From Armatimonadota bacterium (lineage in GTDB: Bacteria > Armatimonadota > JADLDR01): 45,998 nt of DNA. Location: assembly GCA_020846535.1 (NCBI GenBank), contig JADLDR010000151.1, positions 1 through 45,998 on the forward strand, written 5' to 3'. Below the pieces are notes generated by a model, which saw only the letters and a list, made by a program, of their open reading frames with translations, did not search any database and was not told the DNA's origin. Made by a program: the position numbers and the translations under genes. Shown in pieces: positions 33,800 through 45,267 of the stretch. How positions within the stretch are numbered: position 1 is the first letter of the stretch; every line of letters begins with the position of its first letter.

Positions 33800-35629
33800 C
33801 TATTTTTCGCCGCTCTTCAGGTAGTCCAGCCACCAGAGAGTTCTCTGATGGAGGAAGGCGCGGGCGCGGGTTTCGGCCCAGAGGTGGTCCAAGGTGTACG
33901 CCTGGAAAAGCGGGGAGGCGGACATCGCTTTTTGCAGTTTGAGGGTGCATTCTTCCGGGGAGGAGCCGTCCCTCATGGCGGCTGCCAGGGCATAAATCAC
34001 GGATACCCCATCGGCCAGCCCGCTCAGCAGGCCGCTGCCCCGGCGGCGGAGCCGCTCGAAATGCTTCAGGGACCGCTGGATCTGGCGCGAGTCGCGCGTC
34101 TCCCACCAGTTGTCCAGGGCAAGAAGTCCCTCGGACAGATCGATGCCGATATCCTGCACCGGGGAAAGCCTGCGAGCCAGGTCGGCCAGGCAATCGGCAG
34201 CGGAGTGGCGCGGGTTCAGCATCTTCCGCATCAGCGTCCAGTCGCTGGCAAACTGAGTATACGGGGTCAGGCGGTAGCCGGCGATCCCGGCGTGGCCCGC
34301 CTGCTGGCTGGCCCGCACCGCCTCCTCGATCCGGCTGAGCCTGGGGCGAGGCAGCACGTTCGCCCGCTCCGTGCCGTCCTCCGGATCCGTGAAGAAGGCC
34401 AGCCGGAGCGCCTCGACCCGGCAGTCGGCGGCCATGCGAAAGAGATCGGGATCGGACTCGTCGGCAAGGATCATATCCCCGGGCTTTAGGACGCCCAGGA
34501 CGCGGGCGCGAAGGTGGGGATTGGGGCGGCCCCGCTCGCCCTGCTCGATCTGAGCAAAGCGCCAGAAGGAGAGGTAGAGCGGCTTCCGGCCCTCCAGATG
34601 GGACTGCGCGGCGGCCATCGAATCGAAGATGACCCGGCTGTAGGGGGTACAGGCATAGCACTGGCACAGCCCCGGCTCCGCGAACCAGAGCATGAAGCTG
34701 TCGGCCACCGGCAGGAAGGTATCGATCAGGTGCTGCTGGAGGGGCAGCAGCTTCATCTTGCCCCGGTGCCAGCAGAAGGTGATCCCCCGGAATCCGGATG
34801 CCTCGGCCCGCAGCTCCGGGTAGCGATGCCAGAGGAACGGGGGAACCGTGTTGTTGGAAAAGCCGACACAGGTGTTCAGGCCCAGCATCCGGGCATAGGC
34901 GAGGGCACCGCACAGGACCCGGTAGCGCCATTCGTTCGGATGGGTCTCCGGGTAATCGGGATGGAAGTACTGGGTGGGCCAGACGTAGATTTTCAGGAAA
35001 TTGGCCCCGGCGCTGTGGAGGAGATCCAGATACCAGCGCCAGTCGGCGGGCGACCAGGTGTCCGCGGTCAGGCGGTTCAGGCTCCAGGGGATCGGGTGCA
35101 GATAGATACCCCGGTATTTGAACGGGCTTTCCAGGTCGGAGAAGCGGAGGCGCATGCTGTGCTGCTTGTGGTCGCTCGTCTCCCCGATAATCCGGAACCC
35201 CAGCACGCTGTAGAGCCGGATTGCCCGCTCGTTGTTTTTATAGACATTGAGATCGATTCCCTCGTGCCCCCGGGCGCGGGAGGCGGCGGTCAGGATATCC
35301 ATCATCTTCCGACCCAGGCCCGCGTTCTGATAGGCATCCGCGATCCCGATCCCCAGCACCGGAATGCGCGGGGTGTAGTTCTGCTTCTGGATGAAGGCGT
35401 AGCCCACCACCTCGTCCCCGGCTATTGCCACCACGCGGACGCTGTCGGTATTGGCGGCGTCCCGGGCGATCCGCCGGGCGTCCTCGATCTCGAAAGGATG
35501 GGGGTGAAAGAAGGCCCGGCTCTGTGGCGAAAGCCCCCGGAAATACCGGAACAATCCTTCCGCATCCGACAGAGCCACCGGCCGGAGCAAAACCCTCTTG
35601 CCGTTCTTCAGAACAACCGTTTCGCGCAC
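33800..35629 (-). CDS. GNAT acetyltransferase fused to glycosidase-like domain
   Basis: A 609-residue fusion. Residues 1-165 are a GNAT acetyltransferase: VLLRPVALSDAEGLFRYF, ARDAANTDSVRVVAIAGDEV, PVLGIGIADAYQNAGLGRKM (acetyl-CoA loop Q-x-x-G-x-G) and LNVYKNNERAIRLYSVLGFR. Residues about 180-590 resemble a glycosidase TIM barrel: GIYLHPIPWSLNRLTADTWS, WRWYLDLLHSAGANFLKIYV, FAEPGLCQCYACTPYSRVIF and a helical end. The second part recalls family GH84/GH20-like proteins, but I cannot confirm a catalytic pair. I prefer the GTG at 35629, preceded by GAGGAGACAG, over the ATG four codons upstream, which has no ribosome site. Confidence 0.75.
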   Translation of the reverse strand: MRETVVLKNGKRVLLRPVALSDAEGLFRYFRGLSPQSRAFFHPHPFEIEDARRIARDAANTDSVRVVAIAGDEVVGYAFIQKQNYTPRIPVLGIGIADAYQNAGLGRKMMDILTAASRARGHEGIDLNVYKNNERAIRLYSVLGFRIIGETSDHKQHSMRLRFSDLESPFKYRGIYLHPIPWSLNRLTADTWSPADWRWYLDLLHSAGANFLKIYVWPTQYFHPDYPETHPNEWRYRVLCGALAYARMLGLNTCVGFSNNTVPPFLWHRYPELRAEASGFRGITFCWHRGKMKLLPLQQHLIDTFLPVADSFMLWFAEPGLCQCYACTPYSRVIFDSMAAAQSHLEGRKPLYLSFWRFAQIEQGERGRPNPHLRARVLGVLKPGDMILADESDPDLFRMAADCRVEALRLAFFTDPEDGTERANVLPRPRLSRIEEAVRASQQAGHAGIAGYRLTPYTQFASDWTLMRKMLNPRHSAADCLADLARRLSPVQDIGIDLSEGLLALDNWWETRDSRQIQRSLKHFERLRRRGSGLLSGLADGVSVIYALAAAMRDGSSPEECTLKLQKAMSASPLFQAYTLDHLWAETRARAFLHQRTLWWLDYLKSGEK

Positions 35630-35707
35630 CTGTCTCCTCATCTGTGCAGATACAAAACGATTCCATAAATGCGCTTATTTTCCTCTGCGCGGCACGCCAT
35701 GGAGGGC

Positions 35708-35736
35708 TTGATTCCCCGGCGCAGATAGGTTATAAT
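35708..35736 (+). promoter_or_regulatory. Promoter of the sugar permease operon
   Basis: TTGATT at 35708-35713, a 17-bp spacer and a perfect TATAAT at 35731-35736, 36 bp before the ATG at 35773. It lies in the 143-bp divergent gap with the GNAT-glycosidase gene. Confidence 0.75.
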
Positions 35737-35772
35737 GTAACGGCACGCATCTTCCACCGGACCGGGGTTACG

Positions 35773-36750
35773 ATGACCGACATTCCTTCCCGACGCTCCG
35801 CTCTTGCCCGGAAGCGCCTCTGGCGCGATTCCGCGCAGGCGTATCTCTACCTGACACCCGCCCTGCTCATCGTCGGCGGCTTCCACTTCCTCCCCATCTT
35901 CTACGCCTTCTATATCAGCCTGCATAAGTGGGAGATCCTGCAGGAGCGATTCATCGGCCTGGAGAACTATACCCGGCTGGCCCGGGACCCGGAGTTCGGG
36001 CAGTCACTGTTGGTCACCCTCTATTACGTCATCGGCACGGTTCCCCTGGGGCTGGCGGTCTCGCTGGGGGTGGCTCTCCTTCTTTTCAGAGGATTGAAAG
36101 GAACCGGCTTCTACCGCACCGTCTATTTCCTCCCCAATATTACCTCCGTCGTGGCGGCGGCGGTCGTCTGGAGCTGGATCTTCAATCCCCAGCAGTACGG
36201 CGTCCTGAACTATCTCTTCTCCCTTTTCGGCTCCTCGCCGCAGCAGTGGCTTCTGGAATCCAACGGCATCTTCAAGCTGCTCTTCATGAAGCTGGGCCTG
36301 CCCCTGCCGGGCTGGGCCGGAGGGCCGAGCCTGGCGCTGGTCTGCATCGTGGTCATGAGCGTCTGGAGTTCACTGGGCTTCAATATGATCGTCTTTCTGG
36401 CTGGCCTGGGGAGCATTCCGAAGGAGTTCCAGGAGGCCGCCCGGATAGACGGTGCCGGCGAGTGGGGCGTTTTCTGGAAGGTCACCTTCCCCCTTCTCTC
36501 TCCGACCACCTTCTTCCTGGTCATCATCTCCACCATCCGGGCGTTCCAGGCCTTCAACCAGATCTTTGTCATGACGGGCGGCGGGCCGCTCGGAACCACC
36601 CGCACCATCACGGTCTATATCTTCAAAACCTTTTACGAATCGACAAGGGTGGGATATGGGGCGGCCATCGCCTTCGCGCTCTTCGCCATCATCCTGCTGC
36701 TGACTCTGGTTCAGTTCAAGGCTATCGGGGAGCGGGTGCATTATGGCTGA
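35773..36750 (+). CDS. Sugar ABC transporter permease, MalF/UgpA type
   Basis: A 325-residue permease with six membrane segments (YLYLTPALLIVGGFHFLPIF, YFLPNITSVVAAAVVWSWIF and more). The coupling EAA loop is EFQEAARIDGAGEWGVFWKV. This is the MalF-like subunit of carbohydrate ABC importers. The ATG at 35773 starts a basic N-terminus (RRSALARKRLWRDSAQAYLY). The next gene starts before this one ends (8-nt overlap). The substrate is unknown; no binding protein is in the window. Confidence 0.93.
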   Translation: MTDIPSRRSALARKRLWRDSAQAYLYLTPALLIVGGFHFLPIFYAFYISLHKWEILQERFIGLENYTRLARDPEFGQSLLVTLYYVIGTVPLGLAVSLGVALLLFRGLKGTGFYRTVYFLPNITSVVAAAVVWSWIFNPQQYGVLNYLFSLFGSSPQQWLLESNGIFKLLFMKLGLPLPGWAGGPSLALVCIVVMSVWSSLGFNMIVFLAGLGSIPKEFQEAARIDGAGEWGVFWKVTFPLLSPTTFFLVIISTIRAFQAFNQIFVMTGGGPLGTTRTITVYIFKTFYESTRVGYGAAIAFALFAIILLLTLVQFKAIGERVHYG

Positions 36751-37615
36751 CCCTTTGGGAGCAAGCCGGGCCGGACGAGCTTCGGGAGAGAGGGCCGGAA
36801 TGAAAATCGGCGCTGCGCTGGCGCACCTGGCGCTGCTGGCCGGGGCGATGGTCATGATCTTCCCCTTCTACTGGATGATCGTCACCTCCCTGAAACCTCT
36901 GTCCGAGGCGGTTCAGGCTCCGCCCACCCTGATCCCGCACCGGTGGATGTTCGCCAACTACGCGGAAGCCTGGCGCTCCGTCCCCTTCGCCCGGTATTTC
37001 GCCAACACCGTCTTCATCTCCGCGGTGGTGACGGCAGGGGTGATCCTCACCTCCGCCCTGGCCGCACACGCCTTCTCCCGCATGGAGTTCCGGGGCAAAA
37101 ACGCGGTCTTCGCCGGGATGCTGGCGACCATGATGATCCCCTTCGAGGTCATCCTGATCCCCGATTTCGTCCTCATCAAGAACCTGGGCTGGTACAACAC
37201 CTACCAGGCCATGATCCTCCCCTGGGCCGCCAATGTCTTCAGCATCTTCCTGCTCCGCCAGTTCTTCATGACCATCCCAGTAGAGCTTTACGAGGCGGCC
37301 ATCCTAGACGGCTGCTCCTCCTGGATATATCTCTGGAAGGTCGCGATGCCCATCTCCACCCCGGCCCTGGTGACCATCGGGATCTTCAGCTTTCTCGGCT
37401 CCTGGAACTCTCTCCTCTGGCCCCTGATCGTCACCAGCGAGCAGAAGATGCGCCCGATCCAGGTCGGCCTGGCCTACTTCCAGACCGACCAGGGAACCTA
37501 CTACAACCTCCTGATGGCCGGAGCCACCCTCACGATCCTGCCCATCGTCATCCTCTTCCTCTTCGCCCAGCGCCATTTCGTGGAAAGCATCGCCCGGACG
37601 GGCCTGAAGGGGTAG
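36743..37615 (+). CDS. Sugar ABC transporter permease, MalG/UgpE type
   Basis: A 290-residue MalG-like permease. IFPFYWMIVTSLKPLSEAVQ is the family N-terminal hallmark and ELYEAAILDGCSSWIYLWKV the EAA loop. It overlaps the MalF-type gene by 8 nt, so the two are translationally coupled. No solute-binding protein or ATPase follows; these must come from elsewhere, such as a shared MsmK-type ATPase. About 25 residues precede the first membrane segment, and an internal ATG (GMKIGAAL) could be an alternative start. Confidence 0.93.
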   Translation: MADPLGASRAGRASGERAGMKIGAALAHLALLAGAMVMIFPFYWMIVTSLKPLSEAVQAPPTLIPHRWMFANYAEAWRSVPFARYFANTVFISAVVTAGVILTSALAAHAFSRMEFRGKNAVFAGMLATMMIPFEVILIPDFVLIKNLGWYNTYQAMILPWAANVFSIFLLRQFFMTIPVELYEAAILDGCSSWIYLWKVAMPISTPALVTIGIFSFLGSWNSLLWPLIVTSEQKMRPIQVGLAYFQTDQGTYYNLLMAGATLTILPIVILFLFAQRHFVESIARTGLKG

Positions 37616-37831
37616 GGCTGAGGCAGGGTCAGTGGCTTGTTACGGAATGGAGTCGATCAGCAGGGTCGTGAAAAGCTCCTGGTCGCTTCCTGAAGGCGCT
37701 GTCCTGAGGAGTGTCATTCAGGACTTTCGCTCAATATCCATGCAAAAGGTGGCTGCCGCCCCTGAAGCCGGTTCATCGATTTCGGCGACACGCCGGATGA
37801 TGGAACGGGGAACCATAAGAGGCAACATAAC

Positions 37832-37864
37832 GACAGGAGCAGCCTGTGATTGGCCGCTCCTGTC
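37832..37864 (-). terminator. Hairpin after the lipoprotein gene
   Basis: GACAGGAGC (37832-37840) and GCTCCTGTC (37856-37864) form a perfect 9-bp stem with a 15-nt loop, 20 bp after the stop of the minus-strand lipoprotein gene. The minus-strand tail (GTTATGTTG) is T-poor, so it may be a weak terminator or an RNA 3' end. The rest of 37616-37883 shows no gene. Confidence 0.45.
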
Positions 37865-37883
37865 CGAGAGGGCGAGCCAGGGG

Positions 37884-38264
37884 CTAAAACGGCGGGGGAG
37901 GCGGGTTGTCGCCGCCTGATGACGGAACGAGCAGAATGTCGTGTATCCGGTAGACATCCTGATCGGGGATATTGATGGTGTCGTCGCTGGGATAGGCCTG
38001 GTATCCGTTCGCCCCGGCCCACAGAGAGCGGATTCCGGAAGCCACCCCTGTAATCCGGTAGAAGCCGTCGTTGTTGGTTGTGGAGGAGCGCCCGCCCACA
38101 CGGACGCCGGCCCCGCTGATCCCTCTGCCGGTGGCGAAATTCTTGACGTACCCTTCCGCCGTAACCGTTCCTTCAGGCGCATCGCCGCCGCCGCCCCCAC
38201 CGCCGCCTCCGCCGCAGCCCGCGATGCCGATCACTAAACAAATGAGAGCCAGATAGCGATACAT
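37884..38264 (-). CDS. Small lipoprotein with carboxypeptidase-regulatory-like domain
   Basis: A 126-residue exported protein. YRYLALICLVIGIAGC is a lipoprotein signal with lipobox IAGC (lipid-bearing Cys17), followed by a ten-glycine linker. The domain VTAEGYVKNFATGRGISGAG, VRVGGRSSTTNNDGFYRIT matches the carboxypeptidase regulatory-like beta-sandwich seen in many secreted proteins. A proline run ends the protein. The poly-Gly linker comes from a run of GGC/GGN codons, a slippage-prone tract. The ATG at 38264 follows AGGAGGAAG. Role unknown. Confidence 0.8.
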   Translation of the reverse strand: MYRYLALICLVIGIAGCGGGGGGGGGGDAPEGTVTAEGYVKNFATGRGISGAGVRVGGRSSTTNNDGFYRITGVASGIRSLWAGANGYQAYPSDDTINIPDQDVYRIHDILLVPSSGGDNPPPPPF

Positions 38265-38375
38265 ACTTCCTCCTTCTCACAACACAGGCCGGGGCGAAAT
38301 ACCTGCCCTGCGCCGTTCCTGCTTGCCTCACAGTTCGGCGCGGGAGCGCGATTTCCTTCTATGCCCGTACATCAG

Positions 38376-38403
38376 AAAGCCCCGGTCTTTGGGCCGGGGC
38401 TTT
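38376..38403 (-). terminator. Terminator of the sdh operon
   Basis: AAAGCCCCGG (38376-38385) pairs with CCGGGGCTTT (38394-38403) around an 8-nt loop, 15 bp downstream of the sdhB stop codon. The stem is strong in both directions. Confidence 0.75.
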
Positions 38404-38417
38404 TCGCCGGACGCTCT

Positions 38418-39116
<699 letters not shown>

Positions 39117-39148
39117 TGTGTCACCCTCGAAGGCAGCCGGAGCCGCCC

Positions 39149-40873
<1,725 letters not shown>

Positions 40874-40927
40874 CTGGCCCCCCTTATGAATTTGGCCGAA
40901 CGGATGCGGTAAAGCATCCCCAGCCCC

Positions 40928-41055
40928 TTAAAAATATCCCCCAACTCCCCGGCTTCGGGGGGCTGAGATCGTGCGTTCTTTTACAGCGTGATCAAAGCAC
41001 CCCGAAATCCATTCCCCCCGCCGAAGCCCAGCGGGGGGCTAGGGGCGATTGCTTT
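40928..41055. repeat. Dispersed GC-rich palindromic repeat, copy C
   Basis: Copy C lies in the 197-bp gap between sdhD and sdhA, inside one operon. It has the CCCCGGCTTCGGGG hairpin and GGCTGAGATCGTGCGTTC shared with copy B, and a second hairpin with CCCCCCGCCGAAGCCC and GGGGGGCTAGGGGCG. The middle (TTTTACAGCGTGATCAAAGC) is not conserved. It could modulate the ratio of membrane to soluble subunits. The gap has no gene. Confidence 0.75.
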
Positions 41056-41070
41056 TAGCGGTTGCCCCCT

Positions 41071-41481
41071 TCAGCGCATAGCTTCGGATATTTTAGCGAT
41101 GTCCTGGGGCTGGAAGGTCAGGATGATCAGAGCCCCGACCACGATGAAGATAAAGCCCAGCACGTAGAGGGTGGAGATCCAGAAAAGCCTCCACTGGTTC
41201 TTGCGGACGTAATCCTCTGTGACCGTGCGGAAGCCGTTAATCCCGTGCAGCATCGCCAGGATGAGCATCAGAAGATCGTAGATGCGCCAGAACGGGGTGG
41301 CGTAGCGGTTGGCGACGAACTGGTAGTCGATGGAGTTGACCGAGTTCAGGACGTGCATATAGGTCAGGTGGCCCAGCACCATCAACACCAGCACGATGCC
41401 GGAAACGCGCATGAAGACCCATGCCACCAGCTCGAAGCTGCCGCTGGGCCGGAGGCGATCAGTACGGTAATTGCCGGTCAT
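41071..41481 (-). CDS. sdhD: Succinate dehydrogenase membrane anchor subunit D
   Basis: A 136-residue membrane protein with three spans (ELVAWVFMRVSGIVLVLMVL, a second with YDLLMLILAMLHGINGFR, and WISTLYVLGFIFIVVGALII). Histidines in VLGHLTYMHVL and LAMLHGINGFRT are in heme-ligand positions. It anchors SdhAB and forms the quinone site with SdhC. The ATG overlaps the sdhC stop (4 nt). Confidence 0.9.
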   Translation of the reverse strand: MTGNYRTDRLRPSGSFELVAWVFMRVSGIVLVLMVLGHLTYMHVLNSVNSIDYQFVANRYATPFWRIYDLLMLILAMLHGINGFRTVTEDYVRKNQWRLFWISTLYVLGFIFIVVGALIILTFQPQDIAKISEAMR

Positions 41482-41960
41482 GGCCTGCCTCCTTCCGGTC
41501 GCCCGGCCCGGAACCGCTCGATATGCTGGGCCAGCGCCGGGGACGCCTTCCCTATATGGGTAGACCGCTCCCTGAAGGGTTTCATCATATCATGCACCAT
41601 GATCGCCGTGGCCGGGGCGAAGAGAAGAACGAAAAGGGCTATCTCCAGCCAGAACATCCGCCGGTGTACCAGAGCGCCCGCAGGCCAGAAATCGATGACC
41701 GCGATCCGGATACCGTTCAGGGCGTGGAAGAGTACCGCCCCGAAGAGGAGGATTTCGCCGCTCCTGAAAAGCGGGTGGCGATAGAGGAAGAGCAGCTTGT
41801 TGAAAGTGGCCGGCCCCCAGCCGATCAGGGCGATATCCACGATATGAACGACCAGGAAGAGCATGATTCCGATCCCCGTCAGGCGGTGCAGCACCCAACT
41901 CCACTGGCCTTCCCGCCCCCGGTATCGCAGAACCCACCCCCAGATTCGATCACCACGCAT
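41478..41960 (-). CDS. sdhC: Succinate dehydrogenase cytochrome b subunit C
   Basis: A 160-residue membrane protein. WSWVLHRLTGIGIMLFLVVH is the first span with the conserved HR-x-TG motif, AVLFHALNGIRIAVIDFWPA the second span with the H-x-x-NG-x-R heme-binding motif, and LEIALFVLLFAPATAIMVHD the third. The two-protein anchor suggests one or two b hemes. AAAGGAG precedes the ATG at 41960. First gene of the operon. Confidence 0.92.
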   Translation of the reverse strand: MRGDRIWGWVLRYRGREGQWSWVLHRLTGIGIMLFLVVHIVDIALIGWGPATFNKLLFLYRHPLFRSGEILLFGAVLFHALNGIRIAVIDFWPAGALVHRRMFWLEIALFVLLFAPATAIMVHDMMKPFRERSTHIGKASPALAQHIERFRAGRPEGGRP

Positions 41961-42020
41961 ACACGATACTCCTTTGCTAGACAGTTTCCTGACATTTCAG
42001 GACGCCGACGCTTTGTTCTC

Positions 42021-42049
42021 ATCATACAAGAAGGGTGGTCTTTCGTCAA
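42021..42049 (-). promoter_or_regulatory. Strong promoter of the sdh operon with AT-rich upstream element
   Basis: On the minus strand, TTGACG at 42044-42049 (5 of 6), a 17-bp spacer and TATGAT at 42021-42026 (5 of 6). Immediately upstream of the -35 there is a run of about 25 A/T bases (42050-42075), like an UP element. The transcript would have a 5' leader of about 55 nt before sdhC. Confidence 0.8.
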
Positions 42050-42104
42050 ATTATATTTTTTATATTTTAATATTAGCTAAATGGGCAAAGGGCGCGTCTC
42101 ATAC

Positions 42105-43034
42105 TCATACGTCCTGAACGCTGGCGATGGTTTCTTTCAGGACGCGGCCCGAGTTCTGAAGGGCGGATTGCTCTTCAGGGGAGAGGGCGATTTCCACCAG
42201 ACCCTCCACGCCGCCACGCCCCACCACGGTCGGGACGCTCAGGGCCACTTCCTTGATGCCGAACAGTCCGCTTTGCAGAGAGGAGACAGGCAGGAGCGCC
42301 TTTTTGTCCAGGCAGACAGCATCCACCACCGCCCGGATCGCCAGCCCGACCGCATAGCCCGCACCGCTTTTCAGCCGGATCACCTCCGCGCCGCTCTTCT
42401 TGGTGGCGTCGAAAACGGCCCTGCATTCAGCCTCATCGTAGTTCGGCAGGCTCCGGAGGGGAGTGCCGTTCACCGTGGCCGACGACCAGATGGGCACCAT
42501 CGAATCTCCGTGTTCGCCGAGGATGAGGGCATTCACCTGGGTGGGATCCACCCTCAGATATTCGCCCAGGAAAGAGCGAAAGCGGGTGGTGTCCAGCACG
42601 GTCCCCAGGCCGATGATCCGGCTGGCGGAAAGATCCGTCCATCGCATCGCCAGGTAGGTCAGGATATCGACCGGGTTGGCGACCACAAAGAGGATGGCGT
42701 TTTCGGCCCAGGCGTAGCGGATGGCCTCAGCCAGGATCGTTTTGAAAAGGGCCACGTTCCGGTTGATCAGGTCGAGGCGGCTCTCATCGGGCTTGCGGCG
42801 GAGGCCCGCCGTCACCATCACGATATCGGCCCCCTCGCAAGCTTCGTAGCCCCCTGAATAGATTCTCTGCGACGCGGCCAGGGACGCCCCGTGCCGCAGA
42901 TCGAGGGCCTCCCCTTCGGCCATTTCGGCCATCACATCGATAATCGCCAGCTCCCGGACCAGCCCGCCGATCTGGAGCGCGTAGGCCGCATTCGACCCGA
43001 CCCGACCCGCGCCTCCGATAATCGCAACCTTCAT
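42105..43034 (-). CDS. mdh: Malate dehydrogenase (LDH-like type)
   Basis: A 309-residue NAD-dependent dehydrogenase of the LDH/MDH fold. AIIGGAGRVGSNAAYAL is the nucleotide loop, LILGEHGDSMVPIWS carries the catalytic histidine, and the loop TAGLRRKPDESRLDL has Arg where lactate dehydrogenases have Gln (TAGAPQKPGETRLDL). That Arg favours oxaloacetate/malate, so I call it mdh. Its neighbours sucCD and sdh support this. AAGGAGGAG precedes the ATG at 43034. Confidence 0.9.
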   Translation of the reverse strand: MKVAIIGGAGRVGSNAAYALQIGGLVRELAIIDVMAEMAEGEALDLRHGASLAASQRIYSGGYEACEGADIVMVTAGLRRKPDESRLDLINRNVALFKTILAEAIRYAWAENAILFVVANPVDILTYLAMRWTDLSASRIIGLGTVLDTTRFRSFLGEYLRVDPTQVNALILGEHGDSMVPIWSSATVNGTPLRSLPNYDEAECRAVFDATKKSGAEVIRLKSGAGYAVGLAIRAVVDAVCLDKKALLPVSSLQSGLFGIKEVALSVPTVVGRGGVEGLVEIALSPEEQSALQNSGRVLKETIASVQDV

Positions 43035-43126
43035 GAACTCCTCCTTGTATTGATCCTGCTTTCATCTGTGTTAAAAAATACAGCCGTCTCGGATTATTTT
43101 CATATGCGTAAAAATATAATCTACCA

Positions 43127-43993
43127 CTAACCCAACGCCTGGCGGACGAGGGCCGGGATGTCGCGGGTGGTGTCGGCGACCGGAACGCCTGCGGCGGCGA
43201 GGGCTTCGACTTTGGCCTGAGCAGTGCCGGTGCGGCCTGAGACGATGGCTCCGGCGTGGCCCATGCGCTTACCCGGTGGAGCGGTGCGCCCGCTGATGAA
43301 GCCGACCACAGGTTTGGCCATCTGTCGGATATAATCGGCGGCAATCTCCTCGTCGGAGCCGCCGATCTCGCCGATCAGGACGACCGCTTCCGTTTCCGGG
43401 TCCGCCTCAAACAGCGGCAGGGCGTGGATAAAGGTCGTTCCCGGCGTCGGGTCCCCGCCGATGCCGATGCAGGTACTCTGCCCCAGCCCGGCCTGCGTCA
43501 GCTCGTAGACGATCTCGTAGGTGAGGGTTCCGCTGCGGGAGATGACCCCTACCGGCCCCTTTGTGAAGATATTGCCCGGCATGATACCGATCTTGCACTC
43601 TCCGGGGGTGATGACGCCCGGGCAGTTGGGGCCGATCAGCCGGACAGGGGAATTTTCCACGAAAACCATCGCCCGCACCATATCCTGAATCGGGATGCCC
43701 TCGGTGATGCAGACCACCACATCCAGCCGGGCGTCCACGGCCTCCAACACGGCGTCGGGGGCGAAGCGGGGTGGAACGAAGATGGCGGAGGCGTTAGCCC
43801 CGGTGGCCCGGACGGCGTCCTGAACCGTATCGAAGATGGGAACCTCCATGATGGAAGTTCCACCTTTGCCCGGGGTCACGCCTGCGACCACCCGGGTCCC
43901 GTATTCGATCATCTGGCGGGTGTGAAACTCCCCTTCCCGCCCGGTGATGCCCTGCACCAGCAGTTTTGTGGATTGATCGACCAGTATGCTCAC
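43127..43993 (-). CDS. sucD: Succinyl-CoA synthetase alpha subunit
   Basis: A 288-residue protein with the CoA-binding fold ([20 protein letters not shown]), the GPNCPGVI motif and [16 protein letters not shown], whose His is phosphorylated in catalysis. The GTG start at 43993 follows AAGAGGGA; an in-frame TTG-like start further upstream overlaps sucC. It forms the catalytic complex with SucC, making ATP or GTP from succinyl-CoA. It lies 34 nt after sucC. Confidence 0.95.
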   Translation of the reverse strand: MSILVDQSTKLLVQGITGREGEFHTRQMIEYGTRVVAGVTPGKGGTSIMEVPIFDTVQDAVRATGANASAIFVPPRFAPDAVLEAVDARLDVVVCITEGIPIQDMVRAMVFVENSPVRLIGPNCPGVITPGECKIGIMPGNIFTKGPVGVISRSGTLTYEIVYELTQAGLGQSTCIGIGGDPTPGTTFIHALPLFEADPETEAVVLIGEIGGSDEEIAADYIRQMAKPVVGFISGRTAPPGKRMGHAGAIVSGRTGTAQAKVEALAAAGVPVADTTRDIPALVRQALG

Positions 43994-44027
43994 TGTTTTA
44001 TCCCTCTTGGGAAGGCAGGGCAACACC

Positions 44028-45158
44028 CTACCCCACTAGATTAACGATATGCAAGGCGGCTTCCTGCATGGTTTCGGCGGGAATGAGGTTCGTGCCGGTC
44101 AGAAGCGCCCGGCCCTCCCGCTCGTTGGTTCCGGTCAGGCGCACGACCAGGGGAACGCAGATTTTCATAGCGGCGGTGGCCTCCAGAATCCCTTTCGCCA
44201 CCTCGTCGCAGCGGGTGATGCCCCCGAAGACATTGAAGACCACGCCCTTCACTTCCCTGTCCATCAGGACGATCTCCAGAGCGTTGCGGACCAGTTCGGC
44301 CCGCGCCCCTCCCCCGATATCCAGAAAGTTGGCCGGAGCGCCGCCCGCCCGTTTCACTTCATCCAGGGTCGCCATGACCAGCCCGGCCCCGTTCCCGATA
44401 ATCCCGACCGTTCCCCCCAGGCGGACGTACTGGATGTGCCGCCGGTGGGCCTCCGCCTCGATAGGGTCTTCCTCGCTCTCCTCCTGGTATTCCTGAAAGT
44501 CGGGATGGCGGAAGAGGGCATTGTCATCGATATTGATTTTCGCGTCGGCGGCGATCACCTGCCCGTCTTTCGTAAGGGCCAGAGGATTAATCTCGAACAA
44601 CGAGGCATCGGTGGCGGTGTAGGCCTCGTAAAGGGCGCGGAGGAACTTCGACGCCGGGCCGACCGCCGTCTTCCGAATCCCGCTGGCGTAGCAGACCTGC
44701 CGGATCTGGAAATCAGCCAGACCCATCGCCGGATCCACATGAAGCCGGGCGATCTTTTCCGGGGTTTCGGCGGCGACCTCCTCGATATCCACCCCGCCCA
44801 CCGCACTCACCATCACCACACTCCGGCGGACGGCCCGGTCCAGGGTGATCCCCAGATAATATTCTTCCGCGATATCGGCTGCCTCTTCCACCAGCACCTT
44901 TCGGACGGCGATGCCCTTGATATCCATCCCGATGATCCGCCGGGCCGCGTCCCCGGCTTCTTCGGGCGTCCGGGCCAACTTCACCCCGCCCGCCTTGCCG
45001 CGCCCGCCCACGTGTACCTGCGCCTTGACCACCACGCGCTTCTGCAAGCGCCGGGCCGCCTCTTCCGCTTCCTCCGGGGTGGAGGCCACCTCTCCGGGCG
45101 GGATCGGCACCCCGAAACGAGCTAGTATCTGTTTCGCCTGATATTCATGGATCTTCAA
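44028..45158 (-). CDS. sucC: Succinyl-CoA synthetase beta subunit
   Basis: A 376-residue ATP-grasp protein. [20 protein letters not shown] is the family start, [20 protein letters not shown] is the nucleotide-binding loop, [20 protein letters not shown] is the metal-binding region, and [20 protein letters not shown] and [16 protein letters not shown] are the CoA-ligase parts. The TTG at 45158 follows AGGAGGGATTCT and gives the normal N-terminus. First gene of the sucCD pair. Confidence 0.95.
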   Translation of the reverse strand: MKIHEYQAKQILARFGVPIPPGEVASTPEEAEEAARRLQKRVVVKAQVHVGGRGKAGGVKLARTPEEAGDAARRIIGMDIKGIAVRKVLVEEAADIAEEYYLGITLDRAVRRSVVMVSAVGGVDIEEVAAETPEKIARLHVDPAMGLADFQIRQVCYASGIRKTAVGPASKFLRALYEAYTATDASLFEINPLALTKDGQVIAADAKINIDDNALFRHPDFQEYQEESEEDPIEAEAHRRHIQYVRLGGTVGIIGNGAGLVMATLDEVKRAGGAPANFLDIGGGARAELVRNALEIVLMDREVKGVVFNVFGGITRCDEVAKGILEATAAMKICVPLVVRLTGTNEREGRALLTGTNLIPAETMQEAALHIVNLVG

Positions 45159-45267
45159 AGAATCCCTCCTGCCGGTCGAAACGACCGGATGCTTTGAATA
45201 TTTCCACACGTCCCTTTATTAATTCACCACGTTCGCAAAAATCCCTTTCCGCTCAAGCCCCCCCAAG

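Noticed and set aside
33792..34931. Upstream extension of the Uma2 gene frame (to 34931) as a 556-codon protein.
   Set aside because: The extra part is Pro/Arg/Gly-rich and overlaps the GNAT fusion gene; the family's normal start is the ATG at 33791.
42105..43034. Assignment as L-lactate dehydrogenase.
   Set aside because: The substrate loop has Arg where LDH has Gln, and the gene lies in a TCA-cycle block.
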